A stretch of 64,000 bases of DNA from NCBI RefSeq assembly GCF_963576615.1, contig NC_088708.1, forward strand, positions 25,117,191 through 25,181,190, written 5' to 3'. Below, piece by piece: positions 32,901 to 39,700 of this stretch. This DNA comes from Watersipora subatra (Eukaryota; Bryozoa; Gymnolaemata; Cheilostomatida; Watersiporidae). Position numbers and translations under genes: made by a program. The stretch's first letter is position 1; the number at the start of each line of letters is the position of its first letter. The notes under the pieces are model-generated. The model searched no databases. It was not told the DNA's origin and worked only from the letters and a program-made list of their open reading frames with translations.

Positions 32901-35669
32901 ACCTTCTATACTGTCCCTCCCTCTTATACCCCTACCCTCTATACTCTCTGTCTCCTCCCTCTTATACCCCTACCTTCTATACTCTCTGTCTCCTCCCTCT
33001 TATACCCCTACCTTCTATACTCTCTGTCTCCTCCCTCTTATACCCCTACCTTCTATACTCTCTGTCTCCTCCCTCTTATACCCCTACCTTCTATACTGTC
33101 CCTCCCTCTTATACCCCTACCCTCTATACTCTCCCTCCCTCCCTCTTATACCCCTACCCTCTATACTCTCTGTCTCCTCCCTCTTATACCCCTACCTTCT
33201 ATACTCTCTGTCTCCTCCCTCTTATACCCCTACCTTCTATACTCTCTGTCTCCTCCCTCTTATACCCCTACCTTCTATACTCTCTGTCTCCTCCCTCTTA
33301 TACCCCTACCTTCTATACTGTCCCTCCCTCTTATACCCCTACCCTCTATACTCTCTGTCTCCTCCCTCTTATACCCCTACCTTCTATACTGTCTCTCCTT
33401 CCTTCAGCTCCTATTTTTACGGCGCTAGTTTTCTCTAGTTGAACACATGACACTTTCTGTTACTTACATTTCATCTGAACTGTTTCACCACCCAATGCCA
33501 ATTCTCTCTATTTTATTACCAGCTTACAACAAATACTCAGCCGCTATGACAACTAGCAAATTGTTAGCTGTGTAATAGATTGATCATGACACGAACATCT
33601 ATTAAATTTTAATACATAAAATATGTAGAGCTATTGTTATTGCAATGGTTAAGCATTGCAGGTATACACACTCTACATTACATACTGTAGTTTTTATTGC
33701 AGAAACATCATTATTTCTGCTATTTCTTTCAGCCACCAGAAACTCTGCGTTTCAATTGTGATTATGAATAAAAATGGCCAGCGCTTATCGATGAAACCAT
33801 TTGATAAACTAAAGAGCAATAGCACATACCACCTTTTTTTTAAACACAGCTGCCCGCTAGTTGTATGGCCATGGCATGCTTTAAGAAGGCTGCAAAAAAG
33901 CCTCAAATACTATGCTCAATTGCGGACCCAGTGTGGTCCGCGCGTAACTACATGGGATATAAGTCTTTAGTTGGTCAGTTATAGACTATTGCAAAGCTGT
34001 ATATTGTCAATGGTGTTTACTATTGAAAGCTGTTTTGAAACAGGATATGAAAGCATCTGTGTAATCATGTTCAAGGAAAGCTGTGATTATATTGACAGAG
34101 AATGTGCTGTTTATAGGCGGAGTTGGATGAGCTAGTGGCTACGGAATGCATATTCTGTGGAGATCAGATGATAAGGTAGGGCTTTACTATAAAACTATTG
34201 ATCTCTTTAGCTGATGTATAAATACACCATTAGATCTCCATGTGCCAGAGATGAAGATGCACAGATAACAATTCAGGTGGCCGTATCAATTAGCTTTTCA
34301 TATTTTAAATCTTTCCAATGATTAGACATTCTAAAATCATGATAGCTATGTACAGTTCATTTCTTTGGCCCACATATTATAGTAGCCAACTCTGGCCACT
34401 AATTCACTTTTGATTAAAATATACAGCTTTTGTTGGAGTGCTGCCAATTTCTAGCTTTTTACAGCTGCATCCTCTCAGCTTACAAAAAGTACCCGCAGAC
34501 CTAATTAATCTTCATCGACAAACATTGGATATCTACTATTGCTTCCTATTTTGGTAATTGCTGCCCATTTAAAACATAATTCTTAGCTTTTAAATGGGGT
34601 GCGAAACAGGATTTCTATAACTCTGGTTTTTGATTAATATATGCAAATATTCAGTCAGAAGTCTCCATATGACTCCATAAGTATTGAAACGGCCTGTGAA
34701 ACAAGAAAACTAAACTCTAAGAGTTGAGTATATTAAAACTACCTAGATGGTTTTTATGACTAAAATTTCTCGTGCTAGCTACAACGATGTTTTAAGGTCC
34801 GGCCACGCGTAACGAATTATTCGTTCAATCTGACCGGATTCACGAATTTCACAGAATTCACAGATTTATTCGGCCGAATATCACAGAATCGTCTGAGCTG
34901 TGTATGCACACCGAATTCATCAACGAAACGCTTTTAATTGGCTAACCAATTTTTTTAGCGAGCACGGTTCTAGTAGCTTTGACAAGTGGTATAGTCCAAG
35001 ACACGTACGACGACACACAATAAAAGTATCACTGTGATATGACTTGATACATACGATGCAACGGCCTATATGCGCTAGAGATAGCGACTGTCAAATGCGA
35101 AATGTCAAGGCCGAATTCAATGTGACGTAAGACCGCTTTCTTACAACGCCATATATGCGGGTTCGAGTATATGACCACTCAATACAGTTTTCCTTCAGGC
35201 TATATTCTCTGACTGATTGATGTATTGTATCAGCTAATTCTTTTCACTTTTTCGTTGGAGAACAGAAAGTTCAGCCTGAAGTTCCTCACATAATTCCTAC
35301 CAATTGTATGTGAGGTATCCATCATACCTAACACAAATTTTTGGGCAAATTAATAGGCTGGTTCTTGAGAATCAGAATCACAAAGTAAGGCTGATTCCTA
35401 TAAAAAAAAACAATGCTATTCTGTAACTTAATAGAGTGATGAAATAAATAAGGTGTGGTTCACTCACTGTCGTTTTAAATGTTAAAAGATCCACGCGCTA
35501 CTTCAATACTTGTCAAATCATATGTAGATGCTGCTGTGTAAGCTCCTCTGGTAACCATGGTAGGAAAACCCCCATCCGGCGTATACGGTATAATTCATAT
35601 TACAGGACTATAGATGAGCCATTTATAACTGCGGAGGAGTACGAGGAGGCTTTGGACAGCTGGAGCTAA
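1128..35669 (+). CDS. VPS18: VPS18, C-terminal part (14 exons, 5' partial)
   Basis: VPS18 is a core subunit of the HOPS and CORVET tethering complexes, which drive fusion at late endosomes and lysosomes. Fourteen exons join in consistent phase into about 582 codons: 1128-1253, 4193-4331, 7844-8008, 9563-9730, 11284-11463, 13282-13422, 14853-14984, 15944-16022, 16217-16344, 17427-17548, 23410-23527, 24300-24428, 34117-34175, 35606-35669. Family signatures seen are YKFSPLL, QAIHNYLISLYA, DLKYALRLC, LLKIEDILPFFPDFVTIDKF and a C-terminal RING (KCSLC, PCQHKFHSDC, ECIFC). The middle exons form the alpha-solenoid (clathrin-repeat-like) region, and exon 10 is a coiled coil ahead of the RING. The N-terminal beta-propeller exons must lie upstream of the window. 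Oddities are a GC-AG intron 3, very large repeat-filled introns 10 and 12, and a duplicated acceptor before exon 11. Identity rests on motif order remembered from the family and is very likely. Confidence 0.95.
1274..2549. repeat. 44-bp minisatellite, about 29 copies
   Basis: Unit contains TTGAGCCAGGTTCAGGTGAA and CGATCTGTTGATACCGTG, with a few recurring point variants (CAGG/CATG, GTGAA/ATAAA). It fills much of VPS18 intron 1254-4192. A lone related unit with related flank lies at about 61360-61440. Confidence 0.92.
2550..4192 (+). other. Rest of VPS18 intron 1254-4192
   Basis: Contains the second copy of a dispersed repeat (~3220-3375) and a SINE-like fragment (~3610-3775, listed separately). 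No coding potential seen; the short open frames here lack any family resemblance. Confidence 0.55.
3610..3775 (-). mobile_element. tRNA-derived SINE-like fragment
   Basis: On the reverse strand, a tRNA-like head (box A-like TAACTTAATTGGTTAGTTTG; box B-like GGTTCCAAGATC) is followed by a body beginning GATGCGGATC. Diverged. Called from promoter-box resemblance only. Confidence 0.5.
4193..4331 (+). CDS. VPS18: VPS18 exon 2 (window numbering)
   Basis: Acceptor tcgcag, donor gtaagc, phases 2 to 0. It encodes YEDSAQYYAQT and an ALRIYLERKL helix, matching the VPS18 stretch with conserved SAxxYAxT and FLxxKL-type residues. The frame is open and joins cleanly to both neighbours. Confidence 0.92.
4332..5135 (+). 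other. VPS18 intron segment, no clear feature
   Basis: AT-rich intron sequence between exon 4193-4331 and the 27-bp array. I see no gene and no complete mobile element in it. Confidence 0.5.
5136..7161. repeat. 27-bp minisatellite, about 75 copies, with higher-order repeat
   Basis: Unit is about CATTCTCCCTTGCAGAGTCC plus CATACCA. Because 27 is divisible by 3, several frames on both strands stay open for hundreds of codons (630 and 640 codons on plus). These encode only a 9-residue repeat and are not credible genes. Marker variants at 5279, 5954 and 6602 show a higher-order period of about 675 and 648 bp (25 and 24 units). The array lies inside a VPS18 intron. Confidence 0.95.
7162..7843 (+). 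other. VPS18 intron segment after the 27-bp array
   Basis: Nothing identifiable beyond intron sequence; it ends at the acceptor before 7844. Confidence 0.5.
7844..8008 (+). CDS. VPS18: VPS18 exon 3, GC donor
   Basis: Acceptor gacag; 55 codons in phase 0 encoding MLVTWLVEIWLNHLG and EEFRLFLSKKSLR. No GT donor fits both the family alignment and the phase. The non-canonical GC donor gcaagt at 8009 gives phase 0, which matches the phase 0 start of the exon at 9563. Confidence 0.88.
8068..8678. repeat. 43-bp minisatellite, about 14 copies
   Basis: Unit contains GATCCAGGAGTAATGCAGTA and GGATAGTCCTTAGTCTACAC. It begins about 60 bp after the GC donor of VPS18 exon 7844-8008. Confidence 0.92.
8679..9562 (+). 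other. VPS18 intron segment
   Basis: AT-rich intron with no gene or complete repeat recognised. Confidence 0.5.
9563..9730 (+). CDS. VPS18: VPS18 exon 4
   Basis: Acceptor tttgcag, donor gtaagg, 56 codons. It encodes NLIASHGNVDDLVFFADLMK and KVISHQLQNNNFEPAIEQL. The pattern LLASHGdxxxxVxFAxxMxDYExVxxHh is characteristic of VPS18. Confidence 0.93.
9795..9975 (-). mobile_element. tRNA-derived SINE
   Basis: On the reverse strand, box A TGGTGCAGATGG and box B GGTTCGATTCC lie at normal tRNA-like spacing, followed by a body beginning GATGTAATC and a TTATTATAG-type tail. It shares its head type and body with the copy near 25450. It lies in the VPS18 intron 9731-11283. Confidence 0.65.
10338..10415. 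repeat. 11-12-bp tandem repeat, about 6 copies
   Basis: Units like AAAGGTCAAATG. On the reverse strand this creates a spurious LTFHLTF open frame. Confidence 0.75.
10416..11283 (+). other. VPS18 intron segment with AT palindrome
   Basis: AT-rich intron. Bases ~11105-11160 are an imperfect TA-rich palindrome (GATGATATTATATATTAT and complement). No gene seen. Confidence 0.5.
11284..11463 (+). CDS. VPS18: VPS18 exon 5
   Basis: Acceptor cttgcag, donor gttagt, 60 codons in phase 0. It encodes VYKFSPLLMQHKPAATVDLW and KKLIPSLVQY, a strongly conserved VPS18 segment. Confidence 0.94.
11464..12600 (+). other. VPS18 intron segment
   Basis: Non-coding. Contains a 13-bp minisatellite (listed) and a hAT target-site copy at its end. 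The open frame at 12329-12646 has no family resemblance and runs into a transposon end. Confidence 0.5.
11996..12130. repeat. 13-bp tandem repeat, about 10 copies
   Basis: Unit TGCATCTACTGAA with T/C variants. Confidence 0.88.
12601..13062. mobile_element. Non-autonomous hAT element (MITE)
   Basis: Ends CAGGGTTCTCAACC and GGTTGGGAACCCCTG are imperfect terminal inverted repeats of the common hAT type. The flanks CTCCAAAT (12593-12600) and CTCTAAAT (13063-13070) match at 7 of 8 bases, as expected for an 8-bp hAT target duplication. No transposase frame. It lies in a VPS18 intron. Confidence 0.8.
13150..13240 (+). mobile_element. SINE 3'-tail fragment
   Basis: GGACCGACGGACAACATGGC followed by TCTTATTATAG resembles the 3' body of the tRNA-SINE copies near 9800 and 25540. 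Short, and only suggestive. Confidence 0.35.
13282..13422 (+). CDS. VPS18: VPS18 exon 6
   Basis: Acceptor tttgtag, donor gttagt, 47 codons. It encodes AIRFLEFC and QAIHNYLISLYADFD, the family core QAIHNYLLSLYA. The reading frame was found directly and has no start codon of its own. Confidence 0.94.
13622..14580. mobile_element. Mariner-like element with ~190-bp inverted repeats
   Basis: The ends (CGAGGTCTGATCCAAAAG and complement) are flanked by TA on both sides (13620-13621, 14581-14582). Inverted repeats extend about 190 bp (13622-~13812 and ~14388-14580), unusually long for mariner. The interior holds a broken transposase. The whole element sits in VPS18 intron 13423-14852. Confidence 0.85.
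13830..14310 (+). pseudogene. Degraded mariner transposase
   Basis: From ATG at 13830 it reads MPNQSEQRICIKFCAKLGKT, then after an in-frame stop near 13940 IFEWYKRFCEGRDS and DDARSGRP, the N-terminal helix-turn-helix region of mariner transposases. Further frame breaks follow. A later stretch (VAAKFVPSLLTDDQ) matches the mid-region of the family. No DDD catalytic core remains and the gene cannot be functional. Confidence 0.8.
14853..14984 (+). CDS. VPS18: VPS18 exon 7
   Basis: Acceptor cttcatag, donor gtacag, 44 codons. It encodes YDLKYALRLCSEKRLYKACI and LYSEAVNLALE, the conserved solenoid repeat YDLKYALRLC followed by YeeAVdLAL. Confidence 0.94.
14985..15943 (+). other. VPS18 intron, nothing identified
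   Basis: AT-rich intron. The open frame 15432-15692 has no recognisable domain, and its hydrophobic composition reflects T-richness. Confidence 0.5.
15944..16022 (+). CDS. VPS18: VPS18 exon 8
   Basis: Acceptor attgcag, donor gtgagt, phases 0 to 1. It encodes VDLSLAKENAHKPSDDEERK and KLWLDI, corresponding to the family pattern VDxxLAKxxAxxPxxDxELRKKLWLxIA. Confidence 0.93.
16217..16344 (+). CDS. VPS18: VPS18 exon 9
   Basis: Acceptor tttcag, donor gtaaat, phases 1 to 0. It encodes ARHVVEKQQNIDDAM and LLKIEDILPFFPDFVTIDKF. The last stretch is the most diagnostic VPS18 signature in the window. Confidence 0.96.
16345..17426 (+). other. VPS18 intron, nothing identified
   Basis: AT-rich intron sequence between exons 16217-16344 and 17427-17548. 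No repeat array or gene seen. Confidence 0.5.
17427..17548 (+). CDS. VPS18: VPS18 exon 10 (coiled coil)
   Basis: Acceptor tcacag, donor gtaaga, phases 0 to 2. It encodes EAITKSLAEYNEHITSLKAD and a heptad-like helix ending DQIRQQIQDFRI, the coiled coil that precedes the RING in VPS18. It is followed by a 5.9-kb intron. Confidence 0.93.
18370..18760. repeat. Interrupted minisatellite (TAGAATGGTAGATATACRAT type)
   Basis: Copies at 18370-18440 and again at 18645-18755 flank about 200 bp of unrelated sequence, as if an insertion had split the array. Confidence 0.7.
18993..19042. repeat. GA microsatellite
   Basis: Nearly pure GA/GAGG tract of about 50 bp. Confidence 0.9.
20046..20392. repeat. 28-bp minisatellite, about 12 copies
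   Basis: Unit GTCTGCGTTACAGTACATTA plus CGGTACGT. Because 28 is not a multiple of 3, three overlapping cysteine/tyrosine-rich frames appear; these are artefacts. Confidence 0.92.
20837..21045. repeat. TA microsatellite and 20-bp tandem repeat
   Basis: TA tract at 20837-20905, then about six copies of an imperfect 20-bp unit (AGAGTTATACAATATACAAT) to 21045. Confidence 0.8.
21046..22165 (+). other. VPS18 intron 10, middle part
   Basis: Intron with one short tandem repeat (21735-21811) and no gene. Confidence 0.5.
21735..21811. repeat. 11-bp tandem repeat, about 7 copies
   Basis: Unit GTTACCCATAA / GTTACCCATGA. Confidence 0.85.
22166..22650. repeat. 12-bp minisatellite, about 40 copies
   Basis: Units CAGTGCCCTCAT / CAGTGCCCACAT / CAGTGCCCTCAA. 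The 229-codon VPSSVPTS frame on plus and the 181-codon TDEGTDVG frame on minus are by-products of the 12-bp period. Confidence 0.92.
22890..23062. repeat. About 40-bp AT-rich tandem repeat, 4-5 copies
   Basis: Units contain GCTATTAATGTAATTTATTA and a TTATATTATTATATATT part. Confidence 0.75.
23120..23440 (+). repeat. 66-bp tandem array spanning the VPS18 exon-11 splice acceptor
   Basis: Four full copies plus the real exon start. Each copy carries TTAACTGTTGTAG (acceptor), AGGACCACAGATAAGTGCTC (the DKCS codons of the RING) and a linker. Acceptor ends are at 23145, 23211, 23277, 23343 and 23409, exactly 66 apart. The whole array stays open in the exon frame (22 codons per unit). Confidence 0.9.
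23410..23527 (+). CDS. VPS18: VPS18 exon 11 (RING, first half)
   Basis: Encodes SGVVRTTDKCSLCSYPL then PCQHKFHSDCLVAE, giving the C-x2-C and C-x-H-x2-H-x2-C ligands of a RING-H2-like zinc finger. Donor is gtaaga, phase 0. The acceptor is not fixed by sequence alone. ttgtag ending at 23409 gives the right phase and length, but the same acceptor is repeated every 66 bp upstream (exon starts 23344, 23278, 23212, 23146). An alternative within the same copy is gtgag ending at 23421. Confidence 0.85.
24113..24225. repeat. Inverted repeat with palindromic core
   Basis: CACCTCCAGAGGTG occurs twice, flanked by inverted copies of TTTAGTGACAGATTTT, with one short arm on each side of a ~45-bp spacer. 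Possibly the two ends of a small foldback element. Confidence 0.7.
24300..24428 (+). CDS. VPS18: VPS18 exon 12 (RING linker)
   Basis: Acceptor tgtccag, donor gtttgc, 43 codons. It encodes VLPTLNSHMRVKVEDLQRRV and a Ser/Thr-rich linker. This lies between the RING ligand groups, where other VPS18 proteins also carry a long insert. A partly duplicated acceptor (gtgtccag) lies 39 bp upstream at 24262-24269. Confidence 0.9.
25440..25600 (+). mobile_element. tRNA-derived SINE
   Basis: GTGGTGGAGTGGCACAGTTG holds box A (TGGCACAGTTGG), and GAGTTCAAATC is box B about 45 bp on. The body GATGTACTCTTTC and TGGATGGACAG resembles the reverse-strand copy at 9795-9975. Confidence 0.65.
26295..26324. repeat. 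Perfect 30-bp palindrome
   Basis: TACCAATCAACTAAT followed directly by its complement. A related ATCAACTAATATCAGTTGGT occurs at about 26485. Confidence 0.85.
28560..29446. mobile_element. TTAA-flanked foldback element (piggyBac-type MITE)
   Basis: TTAA at 28560-28563 and 29443-29446 brackets inverted repeats starting AGGTTGACTTGCAACAAAAT. These continue, diverged, for about 200 bp each (~28564-28765 and ~29285-29442). TTAA target sites are typical of piggyBac-type transposition. No transposase in between. Insertion in VPS18 intron 12. Confidence 0.8.
29447..32285 (+). other. VPS18 intron 12, middle part
   Basis: Non-coding. Only a 12-bp tandem repeat (30848-30893, GCAGCTACCATT) stands out. 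No gene recognised. Confidence 0.5.
30848..30893. repeat. 12-bp tandem repeat, about 4 copies
   Basis: Unit GCAGCTACCATT. Confidence 0.8.
32290..33398. repeat. ~38-bp pyrimidine-rich minisatellite, about 30 copies
   Basis: Unit is about CTCTCTGTCTCCTCCCTCTT plus ATACCCCTACCTTCTATA. Marker variants (TACTGTCCCT at 32319, 32541, 32725, 32909, 33094, 33316) show higher-order periods of about 184 and 222 bp. All three plus frames are open (382-426 codons of YPYLLYSLSP-type repeats), but these are not credible genes. It lies about 720 bp before VPS18 exon 34117. Confidence 0.95.
33399..34116 (+). other. VPS18 intron 12, last part
   Basis: Non-coding; ends at the acceptor before exon 34117. Nothing identified. 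Confidence 0.5.
34117..34175 (+). CDS. VPS18: VPS18 exon 13 (RING, last cysteine pair)
   Basis: Acceptor tttatag, donor gtaggg, phases 0 to 2. It encodes AELDELVATECIFCGDQMI, matching the family pattern LDELVAxECxxCGxxMI. It is too short to appear as an open frame with its own start. A 9.7-kb intron separates it from the previous exon. Confidence 0.94.
34176..35605 (+). other. Last VPS18 intron
   Basis: Non-coding. Bases ~34795-34900 (GGTCCGGCCACGCGTAACGA and palindromic AATTC motifs) look like one end of a decayed DNA element, but I could not find the other end. Confidence 0.4.
35606..35669 (+). CDS. VPS18: VPS18 terminal exon and stop
   Basis: Acceptor attacag, phase 2. It encodes TIDEPFITAEEYEEALDSWS then TAA at 35667-35669. 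The family ends in a similar S-I-D-x-P-F-I and E-x-x-SW tail, so this is the true C-terminus. Confidence 0.94.
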
Positions 35670-36520
35670 CTCACAGCTCTAGACTCCTATGTTGCTACTG
35701 TGTACACAGTCACTGTATCTTTGATATTGCTTTTGTTCCAGATTATTGACTTTTCTCTGATTATACTCTGATTATAAAACCATAGTCAGCTTACCGGTTG
35801 TTTAATTTGTTTTCATTTGATAATTTTATAAGTTTATAATATTTATTCATCTTTGCAATTTCATGTACAGATTCAAGAAGGCAAAAAATTGTCTAAGTAT
35901 GGCCAAAATATACAGGAAATTTTATCAACACAAACAATTTTCCTATAAATCAATCTTTTTTAGCATCAATAAAGTTTCAAAAAAATATATATGTGTACAT
36001 GTATAAGTGTACATGCATAAGTGTACATGTTTATGAACTCAAAATCAAGAATAAAGCAAGGATCATTCCACAAATAAACCATCCTACAAGCGGCTCTAGG
36101 AGTTATTCTCACTTACTTTATATGGACTAGCGCTGCTTGTCGTGTCGGCAAAGACACTGAGCTTAGTTTCATCTGCATAATTCTATTTACAAGTTAAACT
36201 AAACTTGAAAAAATACTGAAGTAGAGTGTTTACAGTATTCTCATAATAAAAAATGACTTGCAGAAGGAAAGAAATAGCAACTGACAAGGTCTGCTGCGTT
36301 ATATAATACGATTAATTCAACATATACACAAATGGTTTCTTTATGTCTGTACAGGAGTGTTTGTAAGATATCTAGGCACTTCGCATTGTAAGTGGCACCT
36401 CTCTACATAAACACTGACTTGTCCAGCCGCGTATTACCGCATCGATCTTGCGGCAACTCTTCCAGCTACTACCCTTGAACTTTGCTGCTCTAGCGAGAAT
36501 TTTCGATGTTTTCTTTCTGA
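35670..36520. other. Intergenic, between convergent gene ends
   Basis: VPS18 3' region from the left and BMP3-like 3' region from the right. It holds the VPS18 poly(A) candidate at 35968 and nothing else identified. Confidence 0.6.
35968..35973 (+). promoter_or_regulatory. Candidate VPS18 poly(A) signal
   Basis: AATAAA about 300 bp after the VPS18 stop codon, before the convergent BMP3-like gene ends at 36521. Others occur a little further on, so usage is uncertain. Confidence 0.5.
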
Positions 36521-36712
36521 TCATCGGCACACGCAAGACTCAACCGACATGTCGGGATAAGTTTTAAGCACGATGTTCTGATCGGCATCATAGTAGAGTA
36601 AAGTGACTGACTGAAGCTGTTGGGGTACACAGCATAGCTGTGGTACTTTTGAGCTGGGTTCAACTGCCGTAAGTAAGCTTTGGAGGGTGGCATGATTTGT
36701 CAGATCTTTTCC
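36521..36712 (-). CDS. BMP3-like exon 3 (C-terminal half of cystine knot)
   Basis: Reverse-strand acceptor TAACAG, phase 0, 63 codons and TGA at 36523-36521. It encodes GKDLTNHATLQSLL, QLCCVPQQLQSVTLLYYDA and YPDMSVESCVCR, completing the seven-cysteine knot (CC and CxC-R end). An overlapping open frame on the same strand at 36490-36693 is a shadow. Confidence 0.93.
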   Translation of the reverse strand, partial: GKDLTNHATLQSLLTAVEPSSKVPQLCCVPQQLQSVTLLYYDADQNIVLKTYPDMSVESCVCR

Positions 36713-39700
36713 CTGTTACAAAAATGTTTACCAATTATCAACTACCAAATAAAAAAAGTAATAAAAATGTCTATCAACTACCAAATAAAGAGAAAAGTGT
36801 TAAAAATGCCCATAATATTAGGTCAGCTTGGATTAGTTGTGGCTTGTTTGATAAAAGGTTTCTTTTAATAAGTCAATCAGATAGTTCAAGTGGTCACTAT
36901 GACCACACTCTCATGTGAGAAGTATACAACAGCATGTAGTTGCATACAAAAGAAGCTGGTTTTGTATACTTCAGTTGTCAGGGTTGATTATGAGAAATAA
37001 TATTTACATTATTAAAGCTTGCACGCACAATAAACCAATACCCTAGGACACTTATGTATTCGCTTCATCTAACTTTCGCGTTTTCGCGGAGTCATCCTTT
37101 CGCGAAAATTTCATGTGCGAAACTAAACTATCATAACGAACGAGCGAAAACGCGAAATTAAATAGCTTTGTTCATCGATAGTTAGGCCTGTATTCACTGG
37201 TTGCGAGTTGGGGTGGCTAATGTTAGGCGACTAGTTATGAACACCTAGGGTGTGGTGGGGGGGGGTGTAAGCCCCCAACAGGTTTCTCTCATGTAGGGCC
37301 TCAGCCGGGCCTCTCGTGTGAAATTTTAAAAAATTTTATCGGAAAGTATCAACATTTTTCTATTTTTTTAGATTTGTTTTGTTTTAGGTGATGTGACTGA
37401 CGAGACGTTTTTAAATTAAAATAGGCAAAACTTGACCGCAATTAACATGCTCAGAAAAAAGACATCTTTTTCTTTTGAGCGTTTTAACAAAGATCAATTT
37501 TGGGGATTTTATTTTAAGTTCATTTGGAGGTTTTTACGCTTTCAATGGAACATGGCCAAGCGGGTGTTTGGTAAAACTTGATCTTTTGCAAACCTTTATA
37601 AAAGCCGTTAACAAGGATATTATGCCGCTGATGATGATAATAATGACACCTAAGAACTACTAAAAGTTGATGTTTGTCTCTATGGTTTGGAATGAAGTGA
37701 TATTCTACAGCGATAAAAACCGTGTCCATGGCCGTTGGGCAAATAACTTTTCGAATAAATGATGTTGAGGTCGAGTTATCTGAAGCAATTTATCATTGCG
37801 TTGGAACTGACCAAACAAATCCATTCGAGTTGACCTTGTGTTTGAGATGAAATGTTACATTTTATCTGAGGGCGAGTTATTCAAGTTGGACTGTACTTAG
37901 CCGTAAAAAATTCCCAAAAAGTTGGGGCGGCTCAGCCGGCCAGCCGCCCCAGAGAATACGGGCCTGTTGATAGTCCAAGAAACAATTGGCAGCAAGCGAT
38001 CAAATTGCATTATCGACCTTGCCCACACCATTCTACCTGCGGTTTACAATTACAAACTAGTCGCAAATTGAAAAAAAATTTTATCGGTGAACTGAACCTG
38101 AGGAATCTAATTATGTTTGTTCCACTGCATTTATTTTCACATCACTATATTTTCGCACTCATCAGAGCTGTAAAATTAAGTGGCCGCGAAATTTTACTCT
38201 GTATGCTATGCTACTCACGAAACTAAATACTAGCGAAATATAAGTGTCCTAGGGTAGTTGTATATGTGAAGCTTATTACATACACTAGTAAAAGTGAAAA
38301 TGCCTTTACATATGAAAGCCTGTCGATTTGATTGTTAAAGAAAACACGTGCATACATATGTAACACCCGTTACTCTTATGATAACGGGACCGTGTAAATA
38401 ACCTATCACGCACATGTGTTATACAGTATCACACACTCACATATAACAAGAGTATTACTTACATATGTAAAAGGGAATATGCAGGTTCCAGAGCAATAGT
38501 AAGCATCTATCTTCCTCGGTTCAATCACTTGGCTACCCCAACCGATGTCTTCTAGATTTATTCGCAAAGGTCTCCTTCCACAGGTTTCAGAATCATCACT
38601 GTTAGTGTTTTCTACTTTTTTCTGCGACAACAGCTTATTCTTTCGACTTTTGCCTCTTTTGCGTTTGTTGTAAAACTTCGGCCAGGGAAGATATTGAACC
38701 TTTGGCTGTGAAATAGATTCAGAATTCGAAATGTCATCATGCGACATTGTCGGCTCAGTCGGTACATCCTTGAAAGCAGACTTTTCTACCTCCACTTTGT
38801 TTGTCATCTCATTGTATTTATCTTCCGTATCGATTTCTCTGAGCAAGGCATCACTCAGCTCATCAATTCGATTGTCCAATACATTGCGTCGTTTTCGCAG
38901 CGTTAATTTCCCAGATTCAGGATTTACCATGCTATTCAGCTCATCCGTCATGTCTTCCTTCGATAGCTTAGTATGATCAGTGATTTGGTCCATCTCCAAT
39001 GTCCTCGTGTTGTGAGAGTAAAGAAGTAGGAATGGCAGCTCGTGGTGTTTTACGAACAGATGCATGTCTACCGGCACCGACACAAAGTCCGACTTAACGT
39101 CACTGAAGGCTACAGCCAGCTTATTGTTGGTCTTTATCGTATTGGTGCATCGTCGTACGGTGTCTGTTAAGTTTATTTGCTGCCAACCTTTTCCTGCAGG
39201 GTTTAAACGCAATCTCTCGACCAGTGACACGTAGTATGGTGACACTTCGAAGCTGTCTATTTGGAGAGATACCATCGCTTCCAAAGAGCGTCTATAAAAA
39301 TATAATTCGGCTCCGACAAATGTTTCATTTTTTTTCTGCAGCGCATCTAGGTTGAATATCAGCTTGTTACCGGAAGCTTGGGATCCTACAAAATGCATAC
39401 TGTTATCGTAAGCTAGTGAACAATCGTGTTGGTCAATTATACTTCTATCATCAAATCTAAGGATCAATTCAAGAATATTTCTGTTGCATAAGCAATAGAA
39501 AGATAACCTGTCAGATAACCTTTACAAAAATATTGTTTTGAACATTTACATTCGAATTTGATTGTTTCCAGAACCCATTTCATATGATAAAATAGTTGTA
39601 TGTTGGATCAAGAACTGCTATAAGAATACATTGTCATTTGTCTAATTCGTGCAACAACTAAAAAAACTGATGATTATGCTTTTATAAATACTCCAGGCAA

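Noticed and set aside
32162-33442. Three overlapping 380-430-codon plus-strand frames
   Set aside because: Products of the pyrimidine-rich ~38-bp minisatellite. All frames are open at once and no start context or splice structure supports a gene.
34795-35160. Transposon end (GGTCCGGCCACGCGTAACGA)
   Set aside because: I could not find a matching inverted end, so it is not called as an element.
36490-36693. 67-codon reverse-strand frame starting MPPSKAYLRQLN
   Set aside because: Out of frame with the BMP3-like exon at 36521-36712, which shows the cystine-knot signature.
39386-39480. Upstream extension of BMP3-like exon 2
   Set aside because: The frame is open to about 39476, but the acceptor there gives the wrong phase with exon 1, while 39385 matches both phase and family-like sequence.
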